A stretch of DNA of 64,000 nucleotides from Paenirhizobium selenitireducens ATCC BAA-1503 (GCF_000518785.1 NZ_JAEG01000006.1:186001-250000), one strand, 5' to 3'. Numbered from the stretch's first letter, positions 15,750 through 24,748 are shown. Notes: generated by a model not told the origin, from the sequence alone. A program made the numbers and translations.

Positions 15750-16520
15750 TCAACCCTTCCTGACCTCGGCGAGAAGCGACTGGGCGCCCTTTGCCAGAAC
15801 GCCCACATCGCTGCCGACAGCAATGAAGCAGGCGCCGGCGTCGCGGGCCAGCTGGATCATATCAGGATCGGTGGTCATGATGCCGGCCGGTTTGCCGAGC
15901 GCCACGATCTTGCGGATCAGCGCATCGACCGCCTTCATGACGTCGGGATGGCGCGCATTGCCGGTATGGCCGAGATCGGCCGCGAGATCGGCGGGGCCGA
16001 TCAAGACACCGTCGACGCCCTGGGTGGTGACGATCGCCTCGGCATTGTCGATGCCGAGCTGGCTCTCGATCTGGACGATCAGGCAGATCTGGTCGTTGGC
16101 CGTTTCCACATAGTCGGTGATCCGGCCGAAATCGGAGGCCCGGCCGAGCCCGGCGCCCATGCCGCGAATGCCCTCCGGCGGATAGCGGCAGGCGCGGGCA
16201 AGCCGCAGCGCCTCTTCGCCCGTCTCCACCATCGGTATCAGCAGCGACTGCGCGCCGATGTCCAGCGCCTGCTTGATCAGCCAGGTTTCGCCGATCGGAA
16301 GCCGGACGACCGGATGGGCGGGATGACGCGCGACCGCCGCGAGTTGCGCGGCCACCAGCGGAATATCGTTGGGGCCGTGTTCCGCATCGATCAGGATCCA
16401 GTCGAATCCGGAGCCGGCCGAAACCTCGGCCGCATGCGGGTTCGCCAGCGCGACCCAGAGACCATAGAGCGTCTGGCCACCGAGGATGGCCTCCTTGAAG
16501 ACATTGACGGGTGCGGGCAT
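15750..16520 (-). CDS. hpaI: HpcH/HpaI family aldolase (4-hydroxy-2-oxoheptanedioate aldolase type)
   Basis: A 256-residue class II pyruvate aldolase that splits 4-hydroxy-2-oxo acids to pyruvate and an aldehyde, the last step of homoprotocatechuate breakdown. 'GFDWILIDAEHGPND' carries the catalytic histidine, 'LLIPMVETGEEALRL' the backbone loop, 'IVQIESQLGIDN' the metal-ligand glutamate, and 'DGVLIGPADLAADLGHTGNA' the second metal ligand and substrate loop. A GAGGAGAA ribosome site precedes the ATG at 16520. The regulator gene follows directly. Related aldolases act on other 2-keto-3-deoxy acids, so the natural substrate could differ. Confidence 0.87.
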   Translation of the reverse strand: MPAPVNVFKEAILGGQTLYGLWVALANPHAAEVSAGSGFDWILIDAEHGPNDIPLVAAQLAAVARHPAHPVVRLPIGETWLIKQALDIGAQSLLIPMVETGEEALRLARACRYPPEGIRGMGAGLGRASDFGRITDYVETANDQICLIVQIESQLGIDNAEAIVTTQGVDGVLIGPADLAADLGHTGNARHPDVMKAVDALIRKIVALGKPAGIMTTDPDMIQLARDAGACFIAVGSDVGVLAKGAQSLLAEVRKG

Positions 16521-16888
16521 GAACGATTCTCCTCAGGCAAATGGCAGGCTGACGGTGCCGTGCGGCACGACATCCCGGGTGTTGGTGTCGCCGTGGCAGG
16601 CCCCGGCAGTATGGATGACCGAACCGGCCGGCATGACCCGCCCGCCGCGATCTTCGCACCGTACTGGTGCAGACGATTGGCTGGCCCGGCAAGGCCGCCG
16701 GTCGGAGATTTGCGCACATCGGCGCCGGGACGGGATTTTTTCCACTTCTGCGTTGCCCGAAAAGTTTCTCGCGATCCAGTCCATGTCGGTGAGCGGGGCC
16801 ACCGCCGCCCACCGGGCAAGGCGCCGATTGATATCCGGCGCTCCGTCGTGATACGTGAGCCAACGTTTCTCGACATTGAAAGAATGCC
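16521..16888. other. 368-base divergent intergenic region with two small palindromes
   Basis: No convincing gene is present between hpaI (leftward) and the methyltransferase gene (rightward). Two inverted repeats stand out: GTGCCG-TG-CGGCAC at 16555-16568, 35 bases before the hpaI start, and GCACC-N5-GGTGC at 16656-16670. Either could be an HpaR operator. Short open frames here have no ribosome site or family character. Confidence 0.5.
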
Positions 16889-17584
16889 ATGCTCCCCTGG
16901 ATCCAGCTCGATTCCGCCGTCATTCCCGGTGGGGGTGGCCAATTGCGCCTCAAGCAGCGCGGCACCGAGTTCTCGATCATGCTCGGCACCAACGAGCTGA
17001 TGAACAGCCGCCTGAGCGGCTCGGAGGAAGCGCTGGCGACGCTCGCCTGGCAACAGATCGCCCCGCGCAAGCGCCCGCACATCCTGATCGGCGGCCTCGG
17101 CATGGGCTTCACCCTGCGCGCCGCGCTCGCCGTCCTGCCGGCCGACGCGCGGGTGACGGTCGCCGAACTCGTGCCGGCCGTCGTCGCCTGGGCGCGCGGA
17201 CCGATGGCCGAGATCTACAAGGGCAGCCTCGACGATCCGCGGGTCAAGGTGCATGTCGGCGACGTGGCCTCGCTCATCCATACCTACCGCCACAGCTATG
17301 ACGCGATCCTGCTCGACGTCGACAATGGCCCGCAGGGACTGACCCGGTCGGCCAATGACGGTCTCTACGATTATGCCGGCCTGCGTGCGGCCAAGGGCGC
17401 GCTGCGTGCCAGGGGCGTGCTGGCCGTCTGGTCCTCGGGCCCCAATCCAGGCTTCACGCGCCGTCTGGGCACCCTCGGCTTCAAGGTCAAGGAAGAGCAC
17501 GTCCGCGCCGGCAAGAAACGCGGCGCCCGTCACGTCATCTGGCTGGCGAGCACGGATGGCGGCGACGGTGCCGCGCAGCCATAA
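16889..17584 (+). CDS. spermidine synthase-like methyltransferase-fold protein
   Basis: A 231-residue protein of the class I SAM/decarboxy-SAM binding fold related to spermidine synthase (SpeE). 'HILIGGLGMGFTLRAALAVL' is the glycine-rich nucleotide loop, 'VTVAELVPAVVAWAR' the acidic strand end binding the ribose, 'VHVGDVASLI' the adenine contact, and 'YDAILLDVDNGPQG' the catalytic-aspartate strand. The N-terminal beta domain of true spermidine synthases is short here. Many such short proteins are annotated as spermidine synthases without proof, so the substrate is uncertain. It stands alone between two leftward genes. Confidence 0.75.
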   Translation: MLPWIQLDSAVIPGGGGQLRLKQRGTEFSIMLGTNELMNSRLSGSEEALATLAWQQIAPRKRPHILIGGLGMGFTLRAALAVLPADARVTVAELVPAVVAWARGPMAEIYKGSLDDPRVKVHVGDVASLIHTYRHSYDAILLDVDNGPQGLTRSANDGLYDYAGLRAAKGALRARGVLAVWSSGPNPGFTRRLGTLGFKVKEEHVRAGKKRGARHVIWLASTDGGDGAAQP

Positions 17585-17632
17585 CGCCATCCGGGCCCAG
17601 ACTCTATCGCGGCGACACCGTTCGGTGCGGGA

Positions 17633-18622
17633 TCAGCCCCAGAGCGCCGGATCCGGCACCTGCATGGTCGAGCCCTCGTAGCGGATCGGCGCGTCCCGGT
17701 CGGCGGCGAGCAGCAGCGGACCGTCGAGATCGGCAAATGCCGCCCCTTGCGCGACGAAGAAGGCCGGCGCCATGGCAAGCGACGTGCCGAGCATGCAGCC
17801 GACCATGATGTCGAAGCCTTCGGCAACCGCCGCATCGCGCATCAGAAGCGCCTCGGTCAGCCCGCCGGTCTTGTCGAGCTTGATGTTGATCGCATCATAT
17901 TTGCCTTTCAGATGGGAAAGCGATGCCCGGTCGTGGCAGCTCTCGTCGGCGCAGACCGGCAGGACGCGCTCGATTTCCCGAAGGGCATCGTCCTTGCCGG
18001 CCGGCAGCGGCTGTTCGACCAGCGCCACGCCGAGCCTGACCAGCGTCGGCGCGAGCGCCAGGTATTGCTCCACCGTCCAGCCCTCGTTGGCGTCGACGAT
18101 GATGCGGGAATTCGGCGCGCCGGCGCGCACCGCCTCGATGCGGCCGAGATCGTCGTCCGTGCCGAGCTTGACCTTGAGCAGCGGACGTTCCGCATTCTTC
18201 GCCGCCGCGTCACGCATGCTCTCCGGCGTACCAAGCGAGAGGGTGAAGGCCGTTTCGATCGGCTTTGGGGCGGTGAGGCCGGCTAACTGCCAGACCGGCT
18301 TGCCGGCGCGCTTGGCTTCGAGGTCCCAGAAGGCGCAGTCGAGCGCATTGCGGGCCGCACCCGGTGGCAGCCGGTCCTGCAGGCCCTGCCGGTCGAGGCC
18401 GTCGCTGAGATCGTTTGCCGCGCCGAGGATCGCCTCCATCACCCCGTCGACCGTCTCGCCATAGCGCGCATAGGGAACGCATTCGCCGCGACCGGTATGG
18501 ATGCCGTCCGAAAGCGTTGCGGCCACCACCCGGATTTCCGTGCGCGATCCGCGCGAGATCGTAAACGTCCCGGCGACCGGAAAGATATCCTCGACGACCG
18601 TGAGCCTCAAACCATTCGCCAT
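17633..18622 (-). CDS. dgcA: dipeptide / N-acetyl-D-glutamate epimerase of the enolase superfamily
   Basis: A 329-residue enolase-superfamily enzyme of the L-Ala-D/L-Glu epimerase group; in Rhizobiales the DgcA branch also racemises N-acetyl-D-glutamate. The catalytic lysine pair is visible as 'LLKVKLG' and 'INIKLDKTGG', and the metal ligands as 'IVDANEGW', 'VEQPL' and 'CADESC'. The N-terminal capping domain begins 'TISRGSRTEIRVV'. The ATG at 18622 matches this family start. Its usual partner dgcN is not adjacent. The likely role is recycling of murein-derived or D-glutamate compounds; the specific substrate is not proven by sequence alone. Confidence 0.78.
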   Translation of the reverse strand: MANGLRLTVVEDIFPVAGTFTISRGSRTEIRVVAATLSDGIHTGRGECVPYARYGETVDGVMEAILGAANDLSDGLDRQGLQDRLPPGAARNALDCAFWDLEAKRAGKPVWQLAGLTAPKPIETAFTLSLGTPESMRDAAAKNAERPLLKVKLGTDDDLGRIEAVRAGAPNSRIIVDANEGWTVEQYLALAPTLVRLGVALVEQPLPAGKDDALREIERVLPVCADESCHDRASLSHLKGKYDAINIKLDKTGGLTEALLMRDAAVAEGFDIMVGCMLGTSLAMAPAFFVAQGAAFADLDGPLLLAADRDAPIRYEGSTMQVPDPALWG

Positions 18623-18835
18623 GTAATCGTCTCTCCTTCGGCGGCGCCGAACCACGTCGCGAATCGGCGCCCCTTGCGCGTTGCGACATTCCTTTCTATA
18701 TCCGTCAACAATTAGGTCGAGGCCTGAACAGTCAACGGACTGCAATATGCCCCAATCCCATACCAGCAAGCTGGCGATGGCAACAGGGCGTCCCGTACCT
18801 CGCCTTCGAACGCATCAGATTGGCGGAAAAAGCCC

Positions 18836-20032
18836 GTGAATACGCTGGATTTTGACAAGAAGCCGGAAGATACGCGCGTCGTCGTCGCCATGTCGGGCGG
18901 GGTCGATTCCTCCGTCGTGGCCGGGCTGCTGAAGCGCGAAGGCTATGACGTTCTCGGCATCACCCTGCAGCTCTACGATCACGGCGCCGCCGTCCACCGC
19001 GCCGGCTCCTGCTGCGCCGGCCAGGACATCGACGATGCGCGCCGCGTCTGCGAAACGCTCGGCATTCCCCACTACGTGCTCGACTACGAGCAGCGCTTCC
19101 GCGACACGGTGATCAACCCGTTCATGGAAAGCTATGTGGCCGGCGAGACACCGATCCCCTGCGTCGCCTGCAACCAGACCGTCAAGTTCGCCGATCTGCT
19201 GGCGACGGCCCGCGAACTCGGCGCCGATGCGCTCGCAACCGGCCATTACATCCGCTCGAAGTCGGTTCCGCTGCCGAACGATCCAGGCCACCGCGCGCTG
19301 TTCCGGCCGATCGACAGCGAACGCGACCAGAGCTACTTCCTGTTTGCCACCACCCAGGAGCAGATCGACTATCTGCGCTTCCCGCTCGGCGCCATGTCCA
19401 AGGCCGAAACGCGAAGGCTCGCCGAAGACATGGGCCTCGTCGTCGCCCAGAAGGCCGACAGCCAGGACATCTGCTTCGTGCCGCAGGGCAAATATGCCGA
19501 TGTCATCAATAAGCTGCGGCCCGATTCGGCGCTGGCCGGCGAGATTGTCCATCTCGACGGTCGCGTTCTGGGGCACCATGACGGCATCCTGCATTACACG
19601 ATCGGCCAGCGTAAGGGTCTTGGCGTCGCCACCGGCGAACCGCTCTACGTCGTCTATCTCGACGCCCGTTCGCGTCGCGTCATCGTCGGTCCGCGCGAGG
19701 CGCTGGAAACCCACCGCGTCTATCTGCGCGACATCAACTGGCTGGGCGACCACGCCCTCGAAGAAACGGCCCGCGACGGCTTTGCCTGCTTCGCCAAGGT
19801 CCGCTCGACCCGTCCGCCGGCCCCGGCCGTGCTGCACGCCGACGACCGCGGCGTCTATGTCGACCTCGAGATCGGCGAGGCCGGCGTCGCGCCGGGCCAG
19901 GCCTGCGTGCTCTATTCGGCGCCGGGTGCCGATGCGCGCGTCTATGGCGGCGGTTTCATCGAGCGGTCGGAACGCGCACCAGCCGCCGAAAGCCAGCTGA
20001 AGGCCCTTCTGGCAAGCCCCGTCGCGGCCTGA
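18836..20032 (+). CDS. mnmA: tRNA-specific 2-thiouridylase MnmA
   Basis: A 398-residue ATP-dependent enzyme that puts sulfur on C2 of U34 in tRNA-Lys, -Glu and -Gln. The PP-loop SGGVDSS is at about residue 21, the catalytic Cys lies in '[14 protein letters not shown]', and the second Cys that forms the persulfide/disulfide in '[15 protein letters not shown]'. The C-terminal beta-barrel ('[16 protein letters not shown]') is complete. The start is a GTG at 18836, which gives the usual N-terminal length. It lies upstream of the tRNA-Met gene and is transcribed alone. Confidence 0.95.
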   Translation: MNTLDFDKKPEDTRVVVAMSGGVDSSVVAGLLKREGYDVLGITLQLYDHGAAVHRAGSCCAGQDIDDARRVCETLGIPHYVLDYEQRFRDTVINPFMESYVAGETPIPCVACNQTVKFADLLATARELGADALATGHYIRSKSVPLPNDPGHRALFRPIDSERDQSYFLFATTQEQIDYLRFPLGAMSKAETRRLAEDMGLVVAQKADSQDICFVPQGKYADVINKLRPDSALAGEIVHLDGRVLGHHDGILHYTIGQRKGLGVATGEPLYVVYLDARSRRVIVGPREALETHRVYLRDINWLGDHALEETARDGFACFAKVRSTRPPAPAVLHADDRGVYVDLEIGEAGVAPGQACVLYSAPGADARVYGGGFIERSERAPAAESQLKALLASPVAA

Positions 20033-20087
20033 AACCGGGGCCGCGCCCAAGTCCACAGAAGTGCTTCGGTTTTTGCTTGCCTCGCGC

Positions 20088-20117
20088 TTGACACTGGCAG
20101 GATCATCGCCTTATAAG
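20088..20117 (+). promoter_or_regulatory. strong promoter of the tRNA-Met gene
   Basis: TTGACA, an 18-base spacer and TATAAG lie 51 bases before the tRNA. The consensus -35 and near-consensus -10 are typical of rhizobial stable-RNA promoters. Confidence 0.8.
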
Positions 20118-20168
20118 CCGCCCATCGCTTCGGACGGCTCCGCTTTTCAGCAGGCCTTCGCGATGTGT

Positions 20169-20245
20169 GGCGGGGTAGCTCAGGTGGTTAGAGCGTGGGA
20201 TTCATAACCCCAAGGTCGGCGGTTCAAGTCCGCCTCCCGCTACCA
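20169..20245 (+). tRNA. tRNA-Met (CAT), elongator type
   Basis: A 77-base cloverleaf with encoded CCA. The acceptor stem GGCGGGG pairs with TCCCGCT (with wobble ends), the D arm is GCTC/GAGC, the anticodon loop is TTCATAA with anticodon CAT, and the T arm GGCGG/CCGCC encloses TTCAAGT. It lacks the three G-C anticodon-stem pairs and the unpaired first base of initiator tRNA, so it is read as the elongator. Confidence 0.95.
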
Positions 20246-20314
20246 AATCTCTCTCAAGACAAGATCTGATTGCCCTGAGCGCACGCCACGACCTGCGCGC
20301 CGCAGAGCGGGCTT

Positions 20315-21646
20315 TCACTCGCCGTGATCTCCGGTGCGGAAACGGTCGAAGCCTTTGGCAAATCGATCATCGTCGAACGGATAGAGCCACCGGCCGAGCC
20401 GCCTGAGCGCAGGGTCCGACTGCTCGCGAAAGAATCCGATCGGGTCGCGGCGATAGGAGGCCGCATCGTCCCCATTGCCGATGCGCGCGACAAGCGGCCC
20501 GACGACCAGCGGCAGCAGATGCCGCCAACCGAGCAGGCCAAGGGCGCCGAACGGTCGCCACGACGACGGGCGCTTCCGCGCCGACAGCAGTTGCCGGCTG
20601 TCACCGGGCACACCGTCCCTTTGCCATTCGACCATCTCGGCAAGCGTGGTCTCGAAGCATCGCTGCGTGCCGGTGCGCGGATCGAAATAGCGCGGATAGA
20701 GCAGATAGACCCCGGCAAACAGCGCCTCCAGGCTGAGGGCGCGGCCCCGCCGCGGGTTCGGCTGGCGATCATCGGTCAAACCCCAGCCGGCATAAAAGGG
20801 CGAGCCGGACACCGTCACGCGCTTGCCGCGCATCAGCGCCTCGAAACCGGCGAGCGAGGTGATCGTGTAGACGTGGTCGACCGCATCGACCACATCGGGC
20901 AACGCCATGGGCGCGGTGAGGATATGGCAGAGACCTGCCACCTCGGCCGGATCGGAGCTCGGCTTTCGCACGCCCTTCAGCACGTCCGGATGCGGCTTGT
21001 AGAGGATCGTCGCGCCGGGATTTTCCCGCGCCGCCAGCCGCACCAGGTCGTTGTTGAGGATCGGCCGCTCCGCGCCGTAGCGGATGGAGGCGTCGCTCTC
21101 GACCTGGCCGACGACCAGCACCCGCCGTCCCGGCCCTTGCGGCAGATCGACCGTCCCGCGCGCCGGCTGTCCGCCATATTTGCCGAGGCGATGCTCAAGC
21201 ATGGCGGCAATGCCGGCCCGCGCCCGCTCGATCAGCACCGGGTCGGCATCGAAGTCGTAGGTCCTCAGCAGGTCTTCCAGATCGGACGGCCCCCGGCTGT
21301 CGAAGAACGGCCGCTGCCGGTCGATGGTCAGTGAGAAGGGTGCGCTCTGGCCGGCACTGCCGCCGACCGAGCGCAGGAAACCGTCCTCGACGAAATGGAC
21401 CGGGATGTCGCGTCCGGCGCAGAAATCGGCCGCCGCCTGCGGCAGGTTCGGCCCCCAGACGATCACGCTCGGATGATCGAGCGCCGCGATCCGCGCCTGC
21501 CAGACGTCGACGAACGCCTTGTCGTCGACGAAGAAGGGCATGTAGTGAAAATCCCATTCCGGGAAATACGCCTCCAGCACCGACCGCTTCCACTCATGCA
21601 CATGGAAGGCGACGACGGGCGGGCGATCGATCGGGGGTCGCGGCAT
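20315..21646 (-). CDS. capsular polysaccharide protein, single-domain KpsC/LpsZ type
   Basis: A 443-residue cytoplasmic protein of the KpsC/LpsZ (capsule_synth) family. KpsC enzymes transfer beta-linked Kdo residues to a phosphatidylglycerol acceptor to start group 2 capsules. Family motifs are 'VHFVEDGFLRSVGG' (about residue 85), 'TILYKPHPDVLKG' and 'TITSLAGFEALMRGKRVTVS' followed by GSPFYAGWGLT. Enterobacterial KpsC has two such halves; this protein has one, like LpsZ/RkpJ proteins of Sinorhizobium. No export genes (kpsE/M/T) are nearby, so it stands as an orphan next to tRNA-Met. It may act on K-antigen or LPS. Confidence 0.8.
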   Translation of the reverse strand: MPRPPIDRPPVVAFHVHEWKRSVLEAYFPEWDFHYMPFFVDDKAFVDVWQARIAALDHPSVIVWGPNLPQAAADFCAGRDIPVHFVEDGFLRSVGGSAGQSAPFSLTIDRQRPFFDSRGPSDLEDLLRTYDFDADPVLIERARAGIAAMLEHRLGKYGGQPARGTVDLPQGPGRRVLVVGQVESDASIRYGAERPILNNDLVRLAARENPGATILYKPHPDVLKGVRKPSSDPAEVAGLCHILTAPMALPDVVDAVDHVYTITSLAGFEALMRGKRVTVSGSPFYAGWGLTDDRQPNPRRGRALSLEALFAGVYLLYPRYFDPRTGTQRCFETTLAEMVEWQRDGVPGDSRQLLSARKRPSSWRPFGALGLLGWRHLLPLVVGPLVARIGNGDDAASYRRDPIGFFREQSDPALRRLGRWLYPFDDDRFAKGFDRFRTGDHGE

Positions 21647-21861
21647 GGGCCGGGCTCACTCCTCGTTGGCGGACAAACGTTCATAGCCCGACATGGCCGG
21701 GCCGACAATCGCCGCGCGACCATCCCCGCCGAACCCTCTCCGGCGCACGCGAAAACCATTGACGCCGCCCGCCCGATCGGGTGGGCGACGACCATTAAGG
21801 ATCCGAAAACCTTTCGTTAAATTTTAAGTAATATCCTGGTGAGCCTGAGTGAGGATGAACG

Positions 21862-22440
21862 ATGCGTAGCGTAATTGTCGTTGGCCTTCTGCTGGCATTG
21901 ACTGCTTGTGCGAAACCGCCGAGCCAGACCAAGAATGCCTGCGCGATTTTCGAACAGCGTGACGGCCTGTTCAACAACTGGAAGCGTGCGGCCGAAAAGA
22001 CCGAGCGCGAATACGGCGTGCCGGTACCGATCCTCATGGCGACGATCTATACCGAATCCGGTTTCCGCCATAACGCCAAGCCGCCGCGCAAGAAGCTGCT
22101 GGGCTTCATTCCGTGGAAGCGCAAGTCGAGTGCCTATGGCTATTCGCAGGCGCTCGACGGCACCTGGGATCGCTATCAGCGCGAGACCGGCCGATGGAGC
22201 GCCCGCCGCACGGACTTCTCCGATGCCATGCAGTTCATCGGCTGGTACCACCGCCAGACGGCGGAGAAGAGCGGCATCCCGCTCAACGATCCCTACAAGC
22301 TCTACCTCGCCTATCATTCCGGCCATGCCGGCTATGCGCGCGGCAGCTGGCGCAACAATTCCGAGGCGCTGAACGGCGCCAAGCGCTTCACCGACATCAC
22401 CTATACCTATGCCCGGCAGCTGAAGAGCTGCCCGAACTGA
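21862..22440 (+). CDS. lipoprotein with lytic transglycosylase (SLT) domain
   Basis: A 192-residue predicted outer-membrane lipoprotein that cuts peptidoglycan. The signal sequence ends in the lipobox LTAC (Cys16). The lysozyme-like domain has the catalytic glutamate in 'ATIYTESGFRHNAKPP', the 'SSAYGYSQALDGTWDRYQ' loop and 'LYLAYHSGHAGYARGSW', the usual motif III. Length is that of the minimal SLT domain without extra modules. It is preceded by an AT-rich region and followed by a strong terminator, so it is a single-gene unit. Confidence 0.87.
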   Translation: MRSVIVVGLLLALTACAKPPSQTKNACAIFEQRDGLFNNWKRAAEKTEREYGVPVPILMATIYTESGFRHNAKPPRKKLLGFIPWKRKSSAYGYSQALDGTWDRYQRETGRWSARRTDFSDAMQFIGWYHRQTAEKSGIPLNDPYKLYLAYHSGHAGYARGSWRNNSEALNGAKRFTDITYTYARQLKSCPN

Positions 22441-22462
22441 GCATCCACCGCCGGCAGAAACG

Positions 22463-22490
22463 AAAAGGCCCGCGCGAAGCGGGCCTTTTT
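22463..22490 (+). terminator. intrinsic terminator after SLT lipoprotein gene
   Basis: AAAAGGCCCGC pairs with GCGGGCCTTTT across a GCGAA loop and ends in a run of T. It also faces the end of the convergent Tim44-domain gene and can serve both. Confidence 0.85.
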
Positions 22491-22509
22491 GTCTGTAGCA
22501 AATGAGAGC

Positions 22510-23505
22510 TTATTCCGGATCGCCGACGGCCTGGATGGCGGAAATCTGCCAGTCCGTGCCGGGGCGCCGAACGAAGGTCCAGACCTCGGTGGATTCCGAG
22601 ACATTGTCCGGGTCGCCGCTGACAACCTTGCCGCTGGTGCGGTCGCGCAGCACGTCGATGCTCTCGTAGCGCATGGCGACGGTCGCATAATCGACATTGC
22701 CCTCGCGCCAGCTCTCGGACACGTCGCCCTGAACCAGATGCACGTCGCGCACCTCGTTCTTCAGGCCCTTGGTGGCGTTCTCGCTCAGTTCCTCGGCGAG
22801 ATAGGACATGGCTTCCGGCGTGGTGATGCGGCGCAGGCTCGCATAGTCTTCATTGGCATAGGCTGCCTGCATTTCCTTCAACAGCCGCTCGAAATGCTCG
22901 AGATCCTGCTGCCCGACGCCGATTTCGTCGGCGGAGGCTGAAGGTCCGCGTGGCTTTGCGGAGGCGGACGAACCGCCGAGATTGATGCCGCCCATGCCCG
23001 GGATCTGGAAACCGGGACCCGGCGCCGCATTGCTGCGGGCCGAAGGACCGGCACCAGCACCCGAATAGGCCGTCTGGCGATTGGAAAACATGCGCATGGC
23101 GAAGCGGACGAGGAAGAAGATCAGCACGCCCTGCAACAACAGGCCGAGGAAGCCGAAGCCGCCGCCGAAGCCCGAGCCCATCAGCATGCCGAACAGGCCG
23201 CCCATGAGCAGGCCGCCCATCAGACCGCCGGCAAGACCACCGAACAGGCCGCCGGGGCGTCCTGCCTGGGTCTGGGCGTTCGGTGCGGTGGCCGGGCGCG
23301 TGGTCTGGCCCTGCGGCGTCATGGTACGCTCGATCGGCGCGGCCGGGGCCGGAGCGGTGCGCGTGGCGGCGGGCGCCTGGAAGGTGCGCGTGCCGCGGCT
23401 GCCGAAACCACCGCTGGCGCGGCGCGCTTCGGCAAAGTCGGCCAGCGTCAGCATGGTCGCCAGACCGATCGCCAGAATTCCAAAAAACTTGCCGTAGCGC
23501 CGCAT
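22510..23505 (-). CDS. Tim44-like domain membrane protein
   Basis: A 331-residue protein. A signal-like N-terminus ends near 'ADFAEA'. A Pro/Thr/Ala-rich linker follows, then a very Gly-rich hydrophobic region (about residues 90-150, with repeats of GGL and MGG and one long span). The C-terminal Tim44/TimA domain (about residues 210-328) includes 'LEHFERLLKEMQAAYANEDY' and 'EVWTFVRRPGTDWQISAIQA'. Tim44 domains bind lipid or membrane proteins; in alphaproteobacteria these proteins are linked to membrane complex assembly, but the job of this one is unknown. A GAGGAG site precedes the ATG at 23505. Confidence 0.8.
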   Translation of the reverse strand: MRRYGKFFGILAIGLATMLTLADFAEARRASGGFGSRGTRTFQAPAATRTAPAPAAPIERTMTPQGQTTRPATAPNAQTQAGRPGGLFGGLAGGLMGGLLMGGLFGMLMGSGFGGGFGFLGLLLQGVLIFFLVRFAMRMFSNRQTAYSGAGAGPSARSNAAPGPGFQIPGMGGINLGGSSASAKPRGPSASADEIGVGQQDLEHFERLLKEMQAAYANEDYASLRRITTPEAMSYLAEELSENATKGLKNEVRDVHLVQGDVSESWREGNVDYATVAMRYESIDVLRDRTSGKVVSGDPDNVSESTEVWTFVRRPGTDWQISAIQAVGDPE

Positions 23506-23630
23506 TTCATCTCCTCGTTTTAATGCCTGAGCGGATTTCGACATCCGTTGCGCTTCATATGGCGTCCCCTCGCGGAGAATTGAAGCCTTGACCGCCTATT
23601 TTTCGATCACGATCACGCCATCGGCGGTAG

Positions 23631-23744
23631 TCAGGCCCCGAGCGCCAGCTTGATGGCGTAGGCGACGACCCCGACCGTCAGCACGCCGGCAAACCACAGA
23701 CCGACGAACCAGCCGAGGCGCTTGATCAGGGAAGCTTGCGCCAT
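23631..23744 (-). CDS. small CydX-like subunit (DUF2474 type) of bd oxidase
   Basis: A 37-residue single-span protein (MAQASLIKRLGWFVGLWFAG and on). The layout is a short basic N-terminus with the invariant-looking RLGWFVGLW, then one helix. It matches the small subunit family found after cydB of cyanide-insensitive oxidases. Its ATG overlaps the cydB stop (TGATG), so translation is coupled. Such subunits stabilise the haem-bearing CydA/CydB dimer. It is too short to be found by length filters but position and sequence support it well. Confidence 0.8.
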   Translation of the reverse strand: MAQASLIKRLGWFVGLWFAGVLTVGVVAYAIKLALGA

Positions 23745-24748
23745 CAGTGATAGCCCTCCTCCGGGTCGACCTTGCCGCGGAACACCCAATAGGCATAGGC
23801 CGTATAAGCCAGGATGATCGGCACCAGCACCGCCGCTCCGACCAGCAGGAAGGCGAGGCTCGACTGCGGCGCCGCGGCATCCCAGATGGTGAGCGAGGTC
23901 GGCACGATATAGGGGTAGAAGCTGATGCCGATGCCGGCATAGCCGAGCACGAACAGCCCGAGCGCCGCGACGAAGGGCTGGGCATCCTTGCCGGCGCGCA
24001 GGCCACTCAGGATCAGGTAGAGACAGCCGAGGACCAGCAGCGGCACGACGAAGGAGAAGACCGCCGTCGGATAGCCGAACCAGCGCTCGAGATAGAGCGG
24101 TTCGAGCCAGGGCGTCCACAGGCTGAACACGCCCATGGCCCCGACGGTTGCCAGCGCCGCGCCATAGGCAAAACGCCGCGCCTTCTCCGCCAGCGGACCG
24201 CGCGTCTTCATCACCAGCCAGGTGGCGCCGAGCAGCGCATAACCCAGCACCAGCGCCACACCGGTCGCCATGGAGAACGGCGTGAACCAGTCCCACCAGC
24301 CGCCGGCATAGGCACGATCAACCACCGGGATCCCCTGGACGAGGGCGCCGAGCGCCACGCCTTGGGCAAAGGCCGCGATCGTCGAGCCGCCGGCAAAGGC
24401 ATAGTTCCACAGATGCTCGGCCCGTTTCGTCCGCCAGCGATATTCGAAGGCGACGCCGCGGAAGATCAGGCCGAGCAGCATGGCGATCAGCGGCGCATAG
24501 AGCGCCGGCAGGATGGTCGCATAGGCGAGCGGAAACACCGCCATCAGCCCTCCCCCGCCGAGCACCAGCCAGGTCTCGTTGCCGTCCCACACCGGCGCGA
24601 CCGAATTCATCATCTGGTCGCGGTCGGCCTTTTCGGGAAACAGCGGAAAGAGAATGCCGACCCCGAGGTCGAAGCCGTCGAGGATGACATAGGCGAGAAC
24701 GGCAAAGGCGATGAGGGCCGCCCAGATGAATGCCAGATCAAAGACCAT
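23744..24748 (-). CDS. cydB: cytochrome bd-type ubiquinol oxidase subunit II
   Basis: A 334-residue inner-membrane subunit II of a bd-type quinol oxidase. 'ILDGFDLGVGILFPLF' near the N-terminus and 'PVWDGNETWLVLGGGGLMAVFP' are the family signatures, followed by 'LIFRGVAFEYRWR'. About eight to nine membrane helices are visible. It overlaps subunit I by 11 bases and is itself overlapped by the small-subunit gene. Together they reduce oxygen to water with electrons from ubiquinol, without pumping protons. Confidence 0.93.
   Translation of the reverse strand: MVFDLAFIWAALIAFAVLAYVILDGFDLGVGILFPLFPEKADRDQMMNSVAPVWDGNETWLVLGGGGLMAVFPLAYATILPALYAPLIAMLLGLIFRGVAFEYRWRTKRAEHLWNYAFAGGSTIAAFAQGVALGALVQGIPVVDRAYAGGWWDWFTPFSMATGVALVLGYALLGATWLVMKTRGPLAEKARRFAYGAALATVGAMGVFSLWTPWLEPLYLERWFGYPTAVFSFVVPLLVLGCLYLILSGLRAGKDAQPFVAALGLFVLGYAGIGISFYPYIVPTSLTIWDAAAPQSSLAFLLVGAAVLVPIILAYTAYAYWVFRGKVDPEEGYH

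Noticed and set aside
16533..16802. A small minus-strand gene upstream of hpaI
   Set aside because: The 89-codon frame has no ribosome site or hydrophobic or domain pattern and crosses both palindromes of the regulatory region.
20169..20245. Initiator tRNA-Met or tRNA-Ile with lysidine at the CAT anticodon
   Set aside because: The anticodon stem lacks the three consecutive G-C pairs of the initiator, and the body matches the common alphaproteobacterial elongator tRNA-Met. A tRNA-Ile2 reading would need other identity bases.
20169..22440. Genomic island with integrase at tRNA-Met
   Set aside because: No integrase, transposase or direct repeat of the tRNA end could be seen; only one orphan capsule-type gene lies nearby.
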